A stretch of DNA of 64,000 nucleotides from Sphingomonas sp. (GTDB taxonomy: Bacteria > Pseudomonadota > Alphaproteobacteria > Sphingomonadales > Sphingomonadaceae), in assembly GCA_021732445.1 (NCBI GenBank), contig JAKFUZ010000015.1, positions 62,001 through 126,000 of the forward strand, in the 5' to 3' direction. The position numbers and the translations under genes are program-made. Shown one piece after another: positions 44,969-54,060 of this stretch. Below the pieces are notes generated by a model. The model did not search any database. It was not told the origin of the DNA and worked only from the letters and a program-made list of their open reading frames with translations. Position 1 is the first letter of the stretch. Each line of letters starts with the position of its first letter.

Positions 44969-46842
44969 TGCGCCTGGCCGCGCTTTCCGGCCGGCTCGCG
45001 GCGCCACGGTCGCTGGGTGCCAAGCTGCTGCTTGTCCTGCTTGCAGCGGGCCTGCTCGGCGCGCTGGCAATCACCGCGTTGCTGGCGCTCGTCATCACAC
45101 CCAGCTTCGACCAGCTTGAGCGCACCGCCGTGACCGCGCACATCCAGCGCACCCGGGCAGCCCTTGGCGAATATATCTCCAAGGTCGAAAGTGCCGTGCG
45201 CGATTATGGCGACTGGAATTCAAGCTACGACTATGTCGTCCACCCCAACCCGGCGTTCGAACGCGAATCCTTCTCACCGCTGGCGATGGCCAATCTCGAT
45301 GTGAACGGCATGGCCTATGTCCGCGCGGATGGCAGCATCATCATCGCCCGCTGGCTCGACCTCAATAGTCAGCACGACGTGGGTACCATGCGTCGCCAGT
45401 TCATCGACGCTATTCACAAAATCAATTTTTCCCAGGCACTTGGACATAGAAATTCAACCGCCTTCTACACACGCATCGGGCCGGTAGTGGCTGCGGTCGG
45501 CGTTGCGCAGGTGCGCCGCAGCGACGGCAGCGGCACGCCGCGCGGGCATGTGCTGATGGTCCGGCAGATAACGCAGCGGCAATTGTCGGCGCTCCTGCAG
45601 GTGCCGGCCGCGCTTGGGCCCCCGGCCGGCGACAATGCCCGCATCATGCCGGCACCTCGCGAAATGACGATTTCGCTACCTATCCGCGGGCCCGACAACC
45701 GCGCCGTCGCCAGCGCATCCTTCACGGTGCCGCGCGACGTCTCCACGCTCGGCCGGGGGATATTGCTGCTGGCGGTAGCCGGCTCGTGCCTGTTGCTGCT
45801 GATGGTCCTGTTCGTGCTGCGGCGGATGATCGCGCAACTGGTGCTCGCGCCGCTTAGCCGGGTCGAACAACATATGCAGCACGTAACTGCCTCGGGCACG
45901 CTCGGTTTGCTCGCCGACGATGGGCGCCGCGACGAAATCGGCTCGCTGGGGCGCAGTTTCAACATGATGCTGAAGCAGCTTAAGGATTTGCGTGAACAAA
46001 TCGAGGTGCAAAGCTTTGCGCTTGGCCGCAGTGAAAGCGCGGTCGTGGTGATGCACAATGTGCGCAACGCGCTGACCCCGGTCAGCACCATTTTGTCGCG
46101 CAGTCTGGGCGAAGGCCCGGCAACCGACCCCGCCACGCTGGCGCGCGCCACTGCCGAGCTTGCCCGCTGCGACACGCCGACAGCCCGGCGCCAGAAGCTC
46201 GCGGCCTTTGTGGCTGCCGGAATCCAGGCCGAACATGCCGCCCATGCAGAGCGCCAGCGGCAGTTGCGTGCTGGCCGGGACGCCATGCAGCAGGTTCTCG
46301 AGATCATCGGCGCACAGCAGGCAAGGGCGCATGAGCGGCCGCAGGTGGCGCCGTGCGACGTCGCGGACATTCTGGCGCAGAACGCGACCATTGCCCGCTA
46401 TTCCGGCGACACGGCAATACAGTTTGACTGCCCCGGCGTGCCCTGTCCCGTGCTCGCCAACCGGGTGATACTGAGCCAGGTGATTGGCAATCTGTTCGGC
46501 AACGCTGCTGAATCCATCGCTGCAACCGGGCGCGGCCAGGGCACGATCAGCGTGTCGATTACCGCCCATGCCGGCAGGGTCGACATCGCCATCCGCGATG
46601 ATGGCGAAGGATTCTCGGCAGCAACGGGCAAGGCGCTTTTCCAGCGCGGATATTCAACGCGCGGCCACAAATCCGGCGGGCTGGGGCTGCACTGGTGCGC
46701 CAATGCGATGACGGCGATGGACGGCGCGCTGCGACTGGAAAGCGACGGGCCGGGCAAGGGCGCTGTCGCCACCCTGACGCTTAACGCCGCACCATCGGCC
46801 GTGAGCGAAGGCGCCGCGCCCGCCGCGCAGCTCGCGGCCTGA
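44968..46842 (+). CDS. Sensor histidine kinase with CHASE4-like periplasmic domain
   Basis: 624 residues. A membrane helix (about 18-44), a CHASE4-like periplasmic domain (VRDYGDWNSSYDYV near 77-90 through about 255), a second helix (about 262-285), a HAMP-like linker to 340, and a kinase core. The phospho-acceptor is probably His363 in VVVMHNVRNALTPV, an H-box unlike the common HELRTPL. The ATPase domain is intact: GNLFGNAAESI, DDGEGF, GLGLHW. The stretch 390-480 between them is long and helical. It is translationally coupled to the REC-GGDEF-EAL gene and is its likely partner. Confidence 0.9.
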   Translation: MRLAALSGRLAAPRSLGAKLLLVLLAAGLLGALAITALLALVITPSFDQLERTAVTAHIQRTRAALGEYISKVESAVRDYGDWNSSYDYVVHPNPAFERESFSPLAMANLDVNGMAYVRADGSIIIARWLDLNSQHDVGTMRRQFIDAIHKINFSQALGHRNSTAFYTRIGPVVAAVGVAQVRRSDGSGTPRGHVLMVRQITQRQLSALLQVPAALGPPAGDNARIMPAPREMTISLPIRGPDNRAVASASFTVPRDVSTLGRGILLLAVAGSCLLLLMVLFVLRRMIAQLVLAPLSRVEQHMQHVTASGTLGLLADDGRRDEIGSLGRSFNMMLKQLKDLREQIEVQSFALGRSESAVVVMHNVRNALTPVSTILSRSLGEGPATDPATLARATAELARCDTPTARRQKLAAFVAAGIQAEHAAHAERQRQLRAGRDAMQQVLEIIGAQQARAHERPQVAPCDVADILAQNATIARYSGDTAIQFDCPGVPCPVLANRVILSQVIGNLFGNAAESIAATGRGQGTISVSITAHAGRVDIAIRDDGEGFSAATGKALFQRGYSTRGHKSGGLGLHWCANAMTAMDGALRLESDGPGKGAVATLTLNAAPSAVSEGAAPAAQLAA

Positions 46843-46847
46843 CTGGC

Positions 46848-48038
46848 TCAACGAGCGCCAGGTGTCGCGCCCGCCACAGCCCCTTCATCGCCGCCATTGC
46901 CCGCCAGTTGCAGATATGCCGGCACGAGATTGCGCGCCCGATACCATTGCTGACGCTGCGGCGGCAACGTGTCGAAATTGCCGATGACGCGGCGGCATTC
47001 GGGGCTGCGGCACTGGCAGATCATGTGCCAGTTGCTCTGGGTGAGCGTGGTGGAATAGTCCCAGGTAATTTCCTCCCCCGGCGCAATGTCGCGCGTGGCG
47101 ATCAGGAACACCCCGCCATCGGTAAAACGCAGGCCCGCATTGGGCGTGCAGCTATGGTTGATGAGGTCATCCACCCGACCCGATGGCCCCATATACCGAT
47201 CTTCACCGACCTGCACATAATGGTCATCGGGGCCGCGCAGCACCGTGGGCAAGCGATCGGCGGGCAGAAGGGCGCCGGTAAACCGGATGATCTCGGCGCC
47301 CTCGGCAAAGCATTGTGCGGCATAGACCGCCCTGCCCAAATGGCTTTCCCCAACCGAAAACAGGCTGGCGGCCGGCGGATAGGCATCGAGCACGAAGAAC
47401 CGGCCGCGGCGAAACCCAAGCGAACGCGCCGGGTTGATCGTCGCCAGCCCGACCATGAACCACAGGCTGGCATGACAGGCCAGCTCCACAAAGATATAGG
47501 CCAGCCCGCCGACCCCCAAATCGGCAATGCGGATGGCGAGCAGCAGCGTTGCCAGATCGCCAATCGTCCACAGCCCCCAGGCAGGCGAGCGTTCGCGGCT
47601 GCGGTCCTGCATCACGCTTTGCCAGGTCGGCCAAAAGCTGATCGGCACGGCTGCCACCACCATCAAATGCGCCCAGAAGGCCGAGCGGAACGCCGCCCAC
47701 AGGATGAGCGCGGCAAGGCACACCGCCATGCATACGCTCTCGCTGACCGACGGCGCGCTCCATGCCGACCGGCGCCAGACGCCGATCGTCACCACCAGGC
47801 AGGCAATTGCGGAACCAAGAAACACCAGGCTTTGCGCAGCGCCCGGATTGACCGCGGCATAGGTGCTGGCCTCAACCCCGATTGCCGCACTCCAGATGAG
47901 CCATGAGGCGCGGTTGGGCCGCACAAGCTGGCGGCGCAGGCCGGCCAGATACGCGGCATAGCCCGCAAAGTTGCACAGCACAGCAATGGCAAACCACAGC
48001 GCAAGCGTCATCATCAGCACCAACAAGGGTGCGTTCAA
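46848..48038 (-). CDS. Multi-span membrane protein fused to a SET methyltransferase domain
   Basis: 396 residues. The first 200 residues form about seven hydrophobic helices with two similar loop motifs: RPNRASWLIW (40-49) and RERSPAWGLW (148-157), suggesting an internal duplication of the PQ-loop/SWEET kind. Residues about 230-350 form a SET domain: GRAVYAAQCFAEGAEII, NHSCTPN (294-300), GEEITWDY (321-328) and a post-SET cluster CQCRSPEC (341-348). Cys297, 341, 343 and 348 could bind zinc as in eukaryotic SET enzymes. SET proteins methylate lysines; here the target is unknown and the enzyme would face the cytoplasm or periplasm depending on topology. It lies 76 bases downstream of the amidohydrolase gene. 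Confidence 0.85.
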   Translation of the reverse strand: MNAPLLVLMMTLALWFAIAVLCNFAGYAAYLAGLRRQLVRPNRASWLIWSAAIGVEASTYAAVNPGAAQSLVFLGSAIACLVVTIGVWRRSAWSAPSVSESVCMAVCLAALILWAAFRSAFWAHLMVVAAVPISFWPTWQSVMQDRSRERSPAWGLWTIGDLATLLLAIRIADLGVGGLAYIFVELACHASLWFMVGLATINPARSLGFRRGRFFVLDAYPPAASLFSVGESHLGRAVYAAQCFAEGAEIIRFTGALLPADRLPTVLRGPDDHYVQVGEDRYMGPSGRVDDLINHSCTPNAGLRFTDGGVFLIATRDIAPGEEITWDYSTTLTQSNWHMICQCRSPECRRVIGNFDTLPPQRQQWYRARNLVPAYLQLAGNGGDEGAVAGATPGAR

Positions 48039-48114
48039 TGTAGCCGACCCGCTGACCAGCGTCCACCAGAAACCTAGGATTCACCGCGAGTCGCGCTAGA
48101 TGCGGCGCGCATTG

Positions 48115-49398
48115 TTATTGGCGGACGATGACGCCGCCTTTCATTACCATCACGACCGCACGGGCAGCCGCGATGCGGCGCGTCGGGTCGCCAGCGAGCG
48201 CCACGAGATCGGCTACCATCCCCGCTTTCACCGCGCCGACCCGGTCGCCAATGTGGAGCGCGCGCGCATTGCCTGACGTGGCGGCGATCATCGCTTCGGC
48301 CGGGGTCATGCCGCTGGCGACCATCAGTTCAAGCTCGCGTGCATTGTCTCCATGCGCGAACACTCCGACATCGCCCCCCGCGCAGAGCAGAACGCCAGCC
48401 TTGCGTGCCCTGGCAAAGCCGTCGCGGCTGGCGGTCACGCCGGGCGGTGCGGGCTCGGCGCCGTTCCACCCGGCATAGCGCGCAACCGCATCGGCCGCCG
48501 CGAGCGTTGGGCACAGCGCAACGCCTTTGGCCGCCATCGCGGCGAAAATCTGGGGCGTGCCGCCATAGCCATGCTCGATAGTGTCGGCGCCTGCCTCGAT
48601 CGCACGGCGCATCCCTTCCGGCGTTGCGCTATGCACCGCAACGGTGCGGCCAGCGTCATGCGCTGCTTCAACGGCGGCGCGCAGTTCGGCAAGCGAAAAT
48701 GTCGGCCGGCTTTCTTCCCCGCCCCGCCACCGGTAATCACCGTAAAGCTTGATGACATCGGCCCCGGCGGCAATCTGGCTGCGCACGGCGCGGACGACCT
48801 CGTCCACCCCGCTTGCTTCCTCGGCGCCTTGCGGCACGGCGACGCCCGGCTCAAAACCTTTGGGACCATAAGCCCCGCGCGCGACAATTGCCCGGGTCGC
48901 CACCAGCAGGCGCGGACCAGGCACAATAGCCTGCTCAATCGCCTGGCGCAGCCCGACATCGGCAAAGCCTGCGCCTTCGGTGCCAAGATCGCGCTCGGTC
49001 GTGTACCCGGCCATCAGCGTCATCCGCGCGGCCACCACCGCGCGCGCGGTGCGCAGCGCAAGCGGTTCGTGGAGCACCTGATCGTCCCATTTCGCCTCGT
49101 TATAGGGGTGGAGGAACAAATGCCCGTGCCCCTCGATCATCCCCGGCATCAGCGTGAGACCCGGCAAGTCGACGATTCTTGCAGCGGCGGGCGGCGGGCC
49201 GCTGGCCGGCCCTGCATCCACAATCATGTCGCCGCGCACCAGCACCTGCCAGCCAACATGCAGGCCCGGATTTTCGCCATCGAACACCGCCTGGGGCCGG
49301 AGCAGGACAAGCTCGGGTGCGGGCCCGGATGCAGGGCCGGGCGCAGCGGCGCTGGCTGGCGCAAGGGCCAATAGCAACAAGGCGGACATCCAGCGCAT
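48115..49398 (-). CDS. Secreted amidohydrolase (imidazolonepropionase-like family)
   Basis: 427 residues. A signal peptide (about 1-20) precedes a metal-dependent amidohydrolase: [15 protein letters not shown] (metal His pair), [10 protein letters not shown] (Lys that is carboxylated in related binuclear enzymes), [17 protein letters not shown] and [12 protein letters not shown] (catalytic Asp), then [26 protein letters not shown]. Related enzymes are Xaa-Pro or other peptidases, but the substrate is not clear. The ATG at 49398 is chosen because GGAGG is correctly spaced from it and not from the ATG at 49404. It is divergent from the acylase gene by 66 bases. Confidence 0.87.
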   Translation of the reverse strand: MRWMSALLLLALAPASAAAPGPASGPAPELVLLRPQAVFDGENPGLHVGWQVLVRGDMIVDAGPASGPPPAAARIVDLPGLTLMPGMIEGHGHLFLHPYNEAKWDDQVLHEPLALRTARAVVAARMTLMAGYTTERDLGTEGAGFADVGLRQAIEQAIVPGPRLLVATRAIVARGAYGPKGFEPGVAVPQGAEEASGVDEVVRAVRSQIAAGADVIKLYGDYRWRGGEESRPTFSLAELRAAVEAAHDAGRTVAVHSATPEGMRRAIEAGADTIEHGYGGTPQIFAAMAAKGVALCPTLAAADAVARYAGWNGAEPAPPGVTASRDGFARARKAGVLLCAGGDVGVFAHGDNARELELMVASGMTPAEAMIAATSGNARALHIGDRVGAVKAGMVADLVALAGDPTRRIAAARAVVMVMKGGVIVRQ

Positions 49399-49464
49399 CG
49401 TCATTCCTCCAAAAGCGCACCGACGCTGCTTGCCGAGTGCCGTGCGGGCCGATAGCCTGAGCAA

Positions 49465-51726
49465 ATGGATAACCCGCCCAGCGCATGGCGCAACCTGCCG
49501 CTCGTCCTTGCGCTCGTTTCAGCGGCGCCCGCCGCAACCGCGCAGGCAGTGCCAGATCCCCAGCGCTGGAAAGCGCAGGCAGTGCCAGATCCCCAGCGCT
49601 GGAAAGCGCAGGCAGTGCCAGAACCCCAGCGCTGGAAAGCGCAGGCGGCCAGGGTCACCATCACGCGCGACGACTGGGGCATCGCCCACATCCATGGCAA
49701 GACCGACGCCGACGCGGTCTTTGGCGCGGTTTATGCGCAGGCCGAAGATGATTTTGCGCGGATTGAGGCAAATTATCTTACCGCCACCGGGCGAACCGCA
49801 GAATATGCGGGCAAGGACGCCATCTGGCAGGATTTGCGCCAGCGGCTTTATGTCGATGACGGCGCGCTGAAGCGCCAATATGCCGGCGCACCGCCCTGGC
49901 TGAAGCGGCTGATGCTGGGCTGGGCCGACGGGCTGAACTATTTTCTGGCGACGCACCCCGGTGTGCGGCCGAAGGTCATCACCCATTTCGAGCCATGGAT
50001 GGCCCTATCGTTTACCGAAGGCAGCATTGGCGGTGATATCGAGCGGATTTCACTGGCCGAACTGGCGCAATTCTATGGCCACGCAGCGGTTGCACAAACC
50101 GCTGAGGAAACCGGCGCGCGTCCGCAGGAGCCGCGCGGTTCAAACGGCATCGCCATCGCACCATCCAAGACCCGCGATGGCCATGCGCTGTTGCTCATCA
50201 ACCCGCACACAAGCTTTTACTTCCGTTCCGAGCTGCACATGATGAGCGACGAAGGGCTGAACGCCTATGGCGCATCGACCTGGGGGCAGTTCTTTATCTA
50301 TCAAGGCTTTAATGCGCACGCCGGGTGGATGCATACCTCGTCTGGTGTCGATAATGTCGACGAATTCGCCGAAACCATCGAGACGCAGGCTGGCACGCGC
50401 CTGTATCGCTATGGCAAGGAAAAGCGCGCCATCGCCAGCCGCACCATCCGCCTGAAATATCGTAGCGCGAGCGGCGCCTTGGTGCCGGCGAACTTTACCG
50501 TGTTTGCAACCCACCATGGCCCGATTGTCGCCGAGCGACACGGGAAATGGATCGCGCAGGCGCTGATGTGGCGCCCGGTGCCCGCGCTTCAGCAAAGCTG
50601 GCTGCGCACCAAGGCAGGCGGGCTCGCTGACTATCTCAAGGTCGCCGCTCTCCAGGCGAACTCCTCAAACGCCACGCTGTTTGCCGATGCGGGGGGCAAC
50701 ATCGCCTATCTGCACCCGCAATTCGTGCCGGTGCGCAGCGCGAGATTCGACTATTCCAAGGCGGTCGACGGCGCCAATCCCGCCACCGACTGGAAGGGCC
50801 TGCACAGTTTGGCGTCGCTGCCCAGCGTCATCGCGCCCAAAATCGGCTGGGTGATGAACACCAACAACTGGCCATATAGCGCCGCCGGGCCGCAAAGCCC
50901 CAAGGCTGCCAATTTTCCAGCCTATATGGACAGCGCCGGAGAAAATGCACGCGGCGAGCATGCAACGCTGCTGCTGACCCCGGCCAAAGACGTCACGCCG
51001 GAAAAGCTGATGGCGATGGCGTATGACAGCTACCTGCCCGCTTTTGCCAGGCTCATACCGCAACTGACCGCGGCCTATGACGCGCTTGCCGGCGATGATC
51101 CGCTGCGCGCGGCGCTGGCTGAGCCAATGGCGGCGCTAAAGGGCTGGGATTATCGCTGGTCAGCGCAATCAGCGGCGACGTCGCTTGCGGTGTTCTGGGG
51201 GGATGCGCTGTGGCGTGACGTCGGCAGCTTTGCCCGCGCCGAGCGGGTCAATGTGCCCGATTACATCGCCACCCGTGTCTCGCCCGCTGCGCGCCTCGCC
51301 GCCCTGTCAAGCGCGGTCGACCGGCTAACGCGCGACTTTGGCACCTGGCGCACCGCCTGGGGCGACATCAACCGGTTCCAGCGGCTCGACGATTCGATTG
51401 ACGCCCATTTTGATGATGCGCGCGCGAGCACGGCGGTTCCCTTCACCTCGGCGCAATGGGGCTCGCTCGCCTCCTTTGGCGCGCGCGCCTATGACAATAC
51501 CCGAAAATATTATGGCACAAGCGGCAACAGCTTTGTCGCCGTGGTGGAGTTCGGGCCGAAGGTAAAGGCATGGGCAGTAACCGCAGGTGGCGAGAGCGGC
51601 GACCCGGCCTCTCCTCATTTTGGTGACCAGATTGCGCGCTATGCCGCCGGCGCGCTGCGGCCAGTTTATTTCTATCCACAAGACATCGGCGCCCACGCCA
51701 GGCGAACCTATCAACCGGGAAATTGA
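49465..51726 (+). CDS. Penicillin acylase-family Ntn hydrolase (secreted acylase)
   Basis: 753 residues. A signal peptide (about 1-26) is followed by three copies of an 11-residue repeat and then an Ntn-hydrolase precursor. The alpha part has [27 protein letters not shown]; autoprocessing should occur before Ser226 in [17 protein letters not shown], giving the N-terminal nucleophile of the beta chain, followed by LLINPHTSF. Family members hydrolyse amides such as penicillins, aculeacin or acyl-homoserine lactones; the substrate here cannot be told. It resembles the aculeacin-A acylase type more than penicillin G acylase. Confidence 0.9.
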   Translation: MDNPPSAWRNLPLVLALVSAAPAATAQAVPDPQRWKAQAVPDPQRWKAQAVPEPQRWKAQAARVTITRDDWGIAHIHGKTDADAVFGAVYAQAEDDFARIEANYLTATGRTAEYAGKDAIWQDLRQRLYVDDGALKRQYAGAPPWLKRLMLGWADGLNYFLATHPGVRPKVITHFEPWMALSFTEGSIGGDIERISLAELAQFYGHAAVAQTAEETGARPQEPRGSNGIAIAPSKTRDGHALLLINPHTSFYFRSELHMMSDEGLNAYGASTWGQFFIYQGFNAHAGWMHTSSGVDNVDEFAETIETQAGTRLYRYGKEKRAIASRTIRLKYRSASGALVPANFTVFATHHGPIVAERHGKWIAQALMWRPVPALQQSWLRTKAGGLADYLKVAALQANSSNATLFADAGGNIAYLHPQFVPVRSARFDYSKAVDGANPATDWKGLHSLASLPSVIAPKIGWVMNTNNWPYSAAGPQSPKAANFPAYMDSAGENARGEHATLLLTPAKDVTPEKLMAMAYDSYLPAFARLIPQLTAAYDALAGDDPLRAALAEPMAALKGWDYRWSAQSAATSLAVFWGDALWRDVGSFARAERVNVPDYIATRVSPAARLAALSSAVDRLTRDFGTWRTAWGDINRFQRLDDSIDAHFDDARASTAVPFTSAQWGSLASFGARAYDNTRKYYGTSGNSFVAVVEFGPKVKAWAVTAGGESGDPASPHFGDQIARYAAGALRPVYFYPQDIGAHARRTYQPGN
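49543..49641 (+). repeat. 33-bp in-frame tandem repeat in the acylase gene
   Basis: Three copies, at 49543-49575, 49576-49608 and 49609-49641. Each encodes QAVP(D/E)PQRWKA. The first two are identical at DNA level and the third differs by one base (GAT to GAA). They sit exactly between the signal peptide and the mature domain. Confidence 0.95.
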
Positions 51727-51743
51727 GGCGCGCCTGGCCGCGG

Positions 51744-54035
51744 TCAGGCAACCTGTCGGGCGGCATCGCCCCCTGCCAGAAGCGGCCAGAGATCAGCCAG
51801 CGCCATCGGTCGCGAGATGAGATAACCCTGCGCATAGTCACAACCGACCGCGCGCAGAAAATCCAGGCACGCCGCCGCCTCGACCCCTTCTGCGACCACC
51901 CGCAAGCCAAGATCATGTGCCAGATCAACGGTCGAGCGCACCAGCAGGCCGTCATTCACATTCTCGTGGCAGTGCTGGACAAAGCTGCGATCGAGCTTGA
52001 TTTCGCTCAGCGGCAACTGGCGCAGATATGAAAGGGTTGACTGGCCGGTGCCATAATCATCCATCGACACCAACACGCCCAGGTCGCGATAGCGGCACAA
52101 CGCCGCCACCGCCGCCTCAGGGTCCAACATGGCCGCCGACTCGGTCACTTCGAAAATGAGCGCGCCAGCCGGAACGGCCGCCCTGGCCAGCAACGCCTCG
52201 ACCTGCGTGTTGAACAACGGCGCCGACAGCAATTTCGCCGAAATATTGACGGCCGCCGAAACCGCGATGCCCCGCGCGCGCCAGGCGGCACTGTCGCGCA
52301 GCACAAGTTCGAGCACATGAAGCGTGAGCGGCGCGATACGCCCGGACTGTTCGGCCAGCGGAATAAACTGGTCGGGGCCAATCATTCCGACCACCGGGTG
52401 CCGCCACCTTACCAATGCCTCCACACTGGTGATGCGGTTTTCGGCCAGCGCCAGCTTGGGCTGGTAAAACACCACGATCTGCCCGCCTGCCAATGCGTCT
52501 TCCAGCTCGCCCATGAGCGACAGGGACCGGGCCAGCCCATCGCGGTCGGTGCGCGCATATTGCCAGAAGCTGCCGGCGCGCTGCGCATTGTCCGCCGCCA
52601 GCGTGGCATCGGCCAGCGCGGATTCAAGCGGCCCGCTGGCGCGCCGGGCGACACCCGCGCTTGCGCTGACATCAATGCGGCGGCCCGCCACATCGACTGG
52701 TTGAAGCACCATACTGCGCAAGGCCGTCATGGCGTCGTCAACATCACCTGCGGCTAACGTAAAGGCGAGGGACCGGTCGTCGACCCGGTAAACAATGCCG
52801 TCGCTGCTCGACAACCCGGCCCGTTCTGCAATGCGCAAAACGGCATCGGCGGTCGACCGGTCGCCTAGCACCGCCAGCAGGCTGTCATAATTGGTGATCT
52901 GCAGCGCCACGACAACGTCATCGGTGCCGGCCTTCCGCGCGCCGAGCAGCGCCAGCCGGTTCGGCAGCCCGGTCTGCGCATCCGCCAGCCGTTGCTGCCG
53001 AAACGTCCCCAGAATGTGCCGCAACACCATGCCCGCGGTCGCCAGGGCGATGAGCAACGCCCCCGGCGCCAGCGGAAAATAGACCATCGCAACGTGCTGC
53101 ACCGCAATTATCAGCCCGGCAAACAGCGCCATCAAGGCCGATCCCGTGGCGATAATCCAGCCGATCCCGCGGCGGCGCAGCACCACCAATGCAAGTATTG
53201 CGGCCATCGCGATGGCCAGCGCTGCATTGCCCTGCGCCGGCACGCCCCGCAGCAGGGTTTCAGCGGCAAGCGCCTGAATCATCACACCAGGAATGACACC
53301 CCAGATGGGCGTTGCATAGCGATCCCCCATTTCGATCGCCGTGGCGCCAATGAGCACGGTACGCCCCTTGACCTTCGCGGCATCAAAATGGCCGTCGCGC
53401 ACGGCGACAAAGCTCAGTTGCGGAATAGAGGCTGGGTTGATCGACATGTCGATGGGAAACGCGTCCACCGCCGAGCCGGACCGGGCGGCGATATAGGCCG
53501 ACAGCGTCGGGCGTGCCACCCCGGCGGTAATGGTACCAAACGGCATCGCGCGGACAATGCCATCAGGATCCGGCGCGATCATTACCGATGCCAGCGCCGC
53601 ATGCTTGTGTAAGGCGGCAATGGGCAGCGCGTCGATCATCCGGCCGTCGTCGGCGCCGGCGGGCTGCGCAAAGGTAGGCAGCACAACTTGCCCGTCGGCC
53701 CGCGCCATCGCCCCGGCCAGCGCCTCATCCGCGGCCGGGTCGGACCGTGACGAGAAATTCACGTCAAACGCGACCGAGCTGGCGCCGGCCGCGCGCAACC
53801 GATCGAGCACGCGTGCAAAATGCGTTCGTGACCAAGGCCAGCGGCTGATTGACGCGGTGCTCGCGGCATCCATGGCGATGACGACGACACGGCCGCTCGC
53901 GGGCTTGTCAACAGCGGCAAACCGCAGCGGCGACAGCAGGCGTTCGGTTGCGGCGCCAAAGCGGGTTTCCCCCAGCGCCAGTGCGGCCACAATCGCCAGG
54001 GCGGCGATCAGCCACAGCGCGACGGGGCGGATCAT
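51744..54035 (-). CDS. CHASE2 sensor with degenerate GGDEF and intact EAL domain
   Basis: 763 residues. One N-terminal helix, a CHASE2 domain (VVVIAMDAASTASISRWPWS, AFDVNFSSRS, GRTVLIGATAIEMGDRYATP) to about residue 255, three helices, a GGDEF-like domain in which the signature reads RVDDRSLAF, and an EAL domain with SVEALVRWRHP, VNISAKLL, EVTESA, MDDYGTGQSTL, IKLDRSF and AEGVEA. The cyclase half should be inactive, the phosphodiesterase half active. The ATG at 54035 is used. It lies 25 bases downstream of the TpsB-like gene on the same strand, so it is co-transcribed. Confidence 0.9.
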   Translation of the reverse strand: MIRPVALWLIAALAIVAALALGETRFGAATERLLSPLRFAAVDKPASGRVVVIAMDAASTASISRWPWSRTHFARVLDRLRAAGASSVAFDVNFSSRSDPAADEALAGAMARADGQVVLPTFAQPAGADDGRMIDALPIAALHKHAALASVMIAPDPDGIVRAMPFGTITAGVARPTLSAYIAARSGSAVDAFPIDMSINPASIPQLSFVAVRDGHFDAAKVKGRTVLIGATAIEMGDRYATPIWGVIPGVMIQALAAETLLRGVPAQGNAALAIAMAAILALVVLRRRGIGWIIATGSALMALFAGLIIAVQHVAMVYFPLAPGALLIALATAGMVLRHILGTFRQQRLADAQTGLPNRLALLGARKAGTDDVVVALQITNYDSLLAVLGDRSTADAVLRIAERAGLSSSDGIVYRVDDRSLAFTLAAGDVDDAMTALRSMVLQPVDVAGRRIDVSASAGVARRASGPLESALADATLAADNAQRAGSFWQYARTDRDGLARSLSLMGELEDALAGGQIVVFYQPKLALAENRITSVEALVRWRHPVVGMIGPDQFIPLAEQSGRIAPLTLHVLELVLRDSAAWRARGIAVSAAVNISAKLLSAPLFNTQVEALLARAAVPAGALIFEVTESAAMLDPEAAVAALCRYRDLGVLVSMDDYGTGQSTLSYLRQLPLSEIKLDRSFVQHCHENVNDGLLVRSTVDLAHDLGLRVVAEGVEAAACLDFLRAVGCDYAQGYLISRPMALADLWPLLAGGDAARQVA

Positions 54036-54060
54036 GTCGGCGCGCGGAAATGGCGCCCGC

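Noticed and set aside
49543..49641. Possible CRISPR-like repeat
   Set aside because: The units are contiguous, without spacers, and in frame inside a gene.
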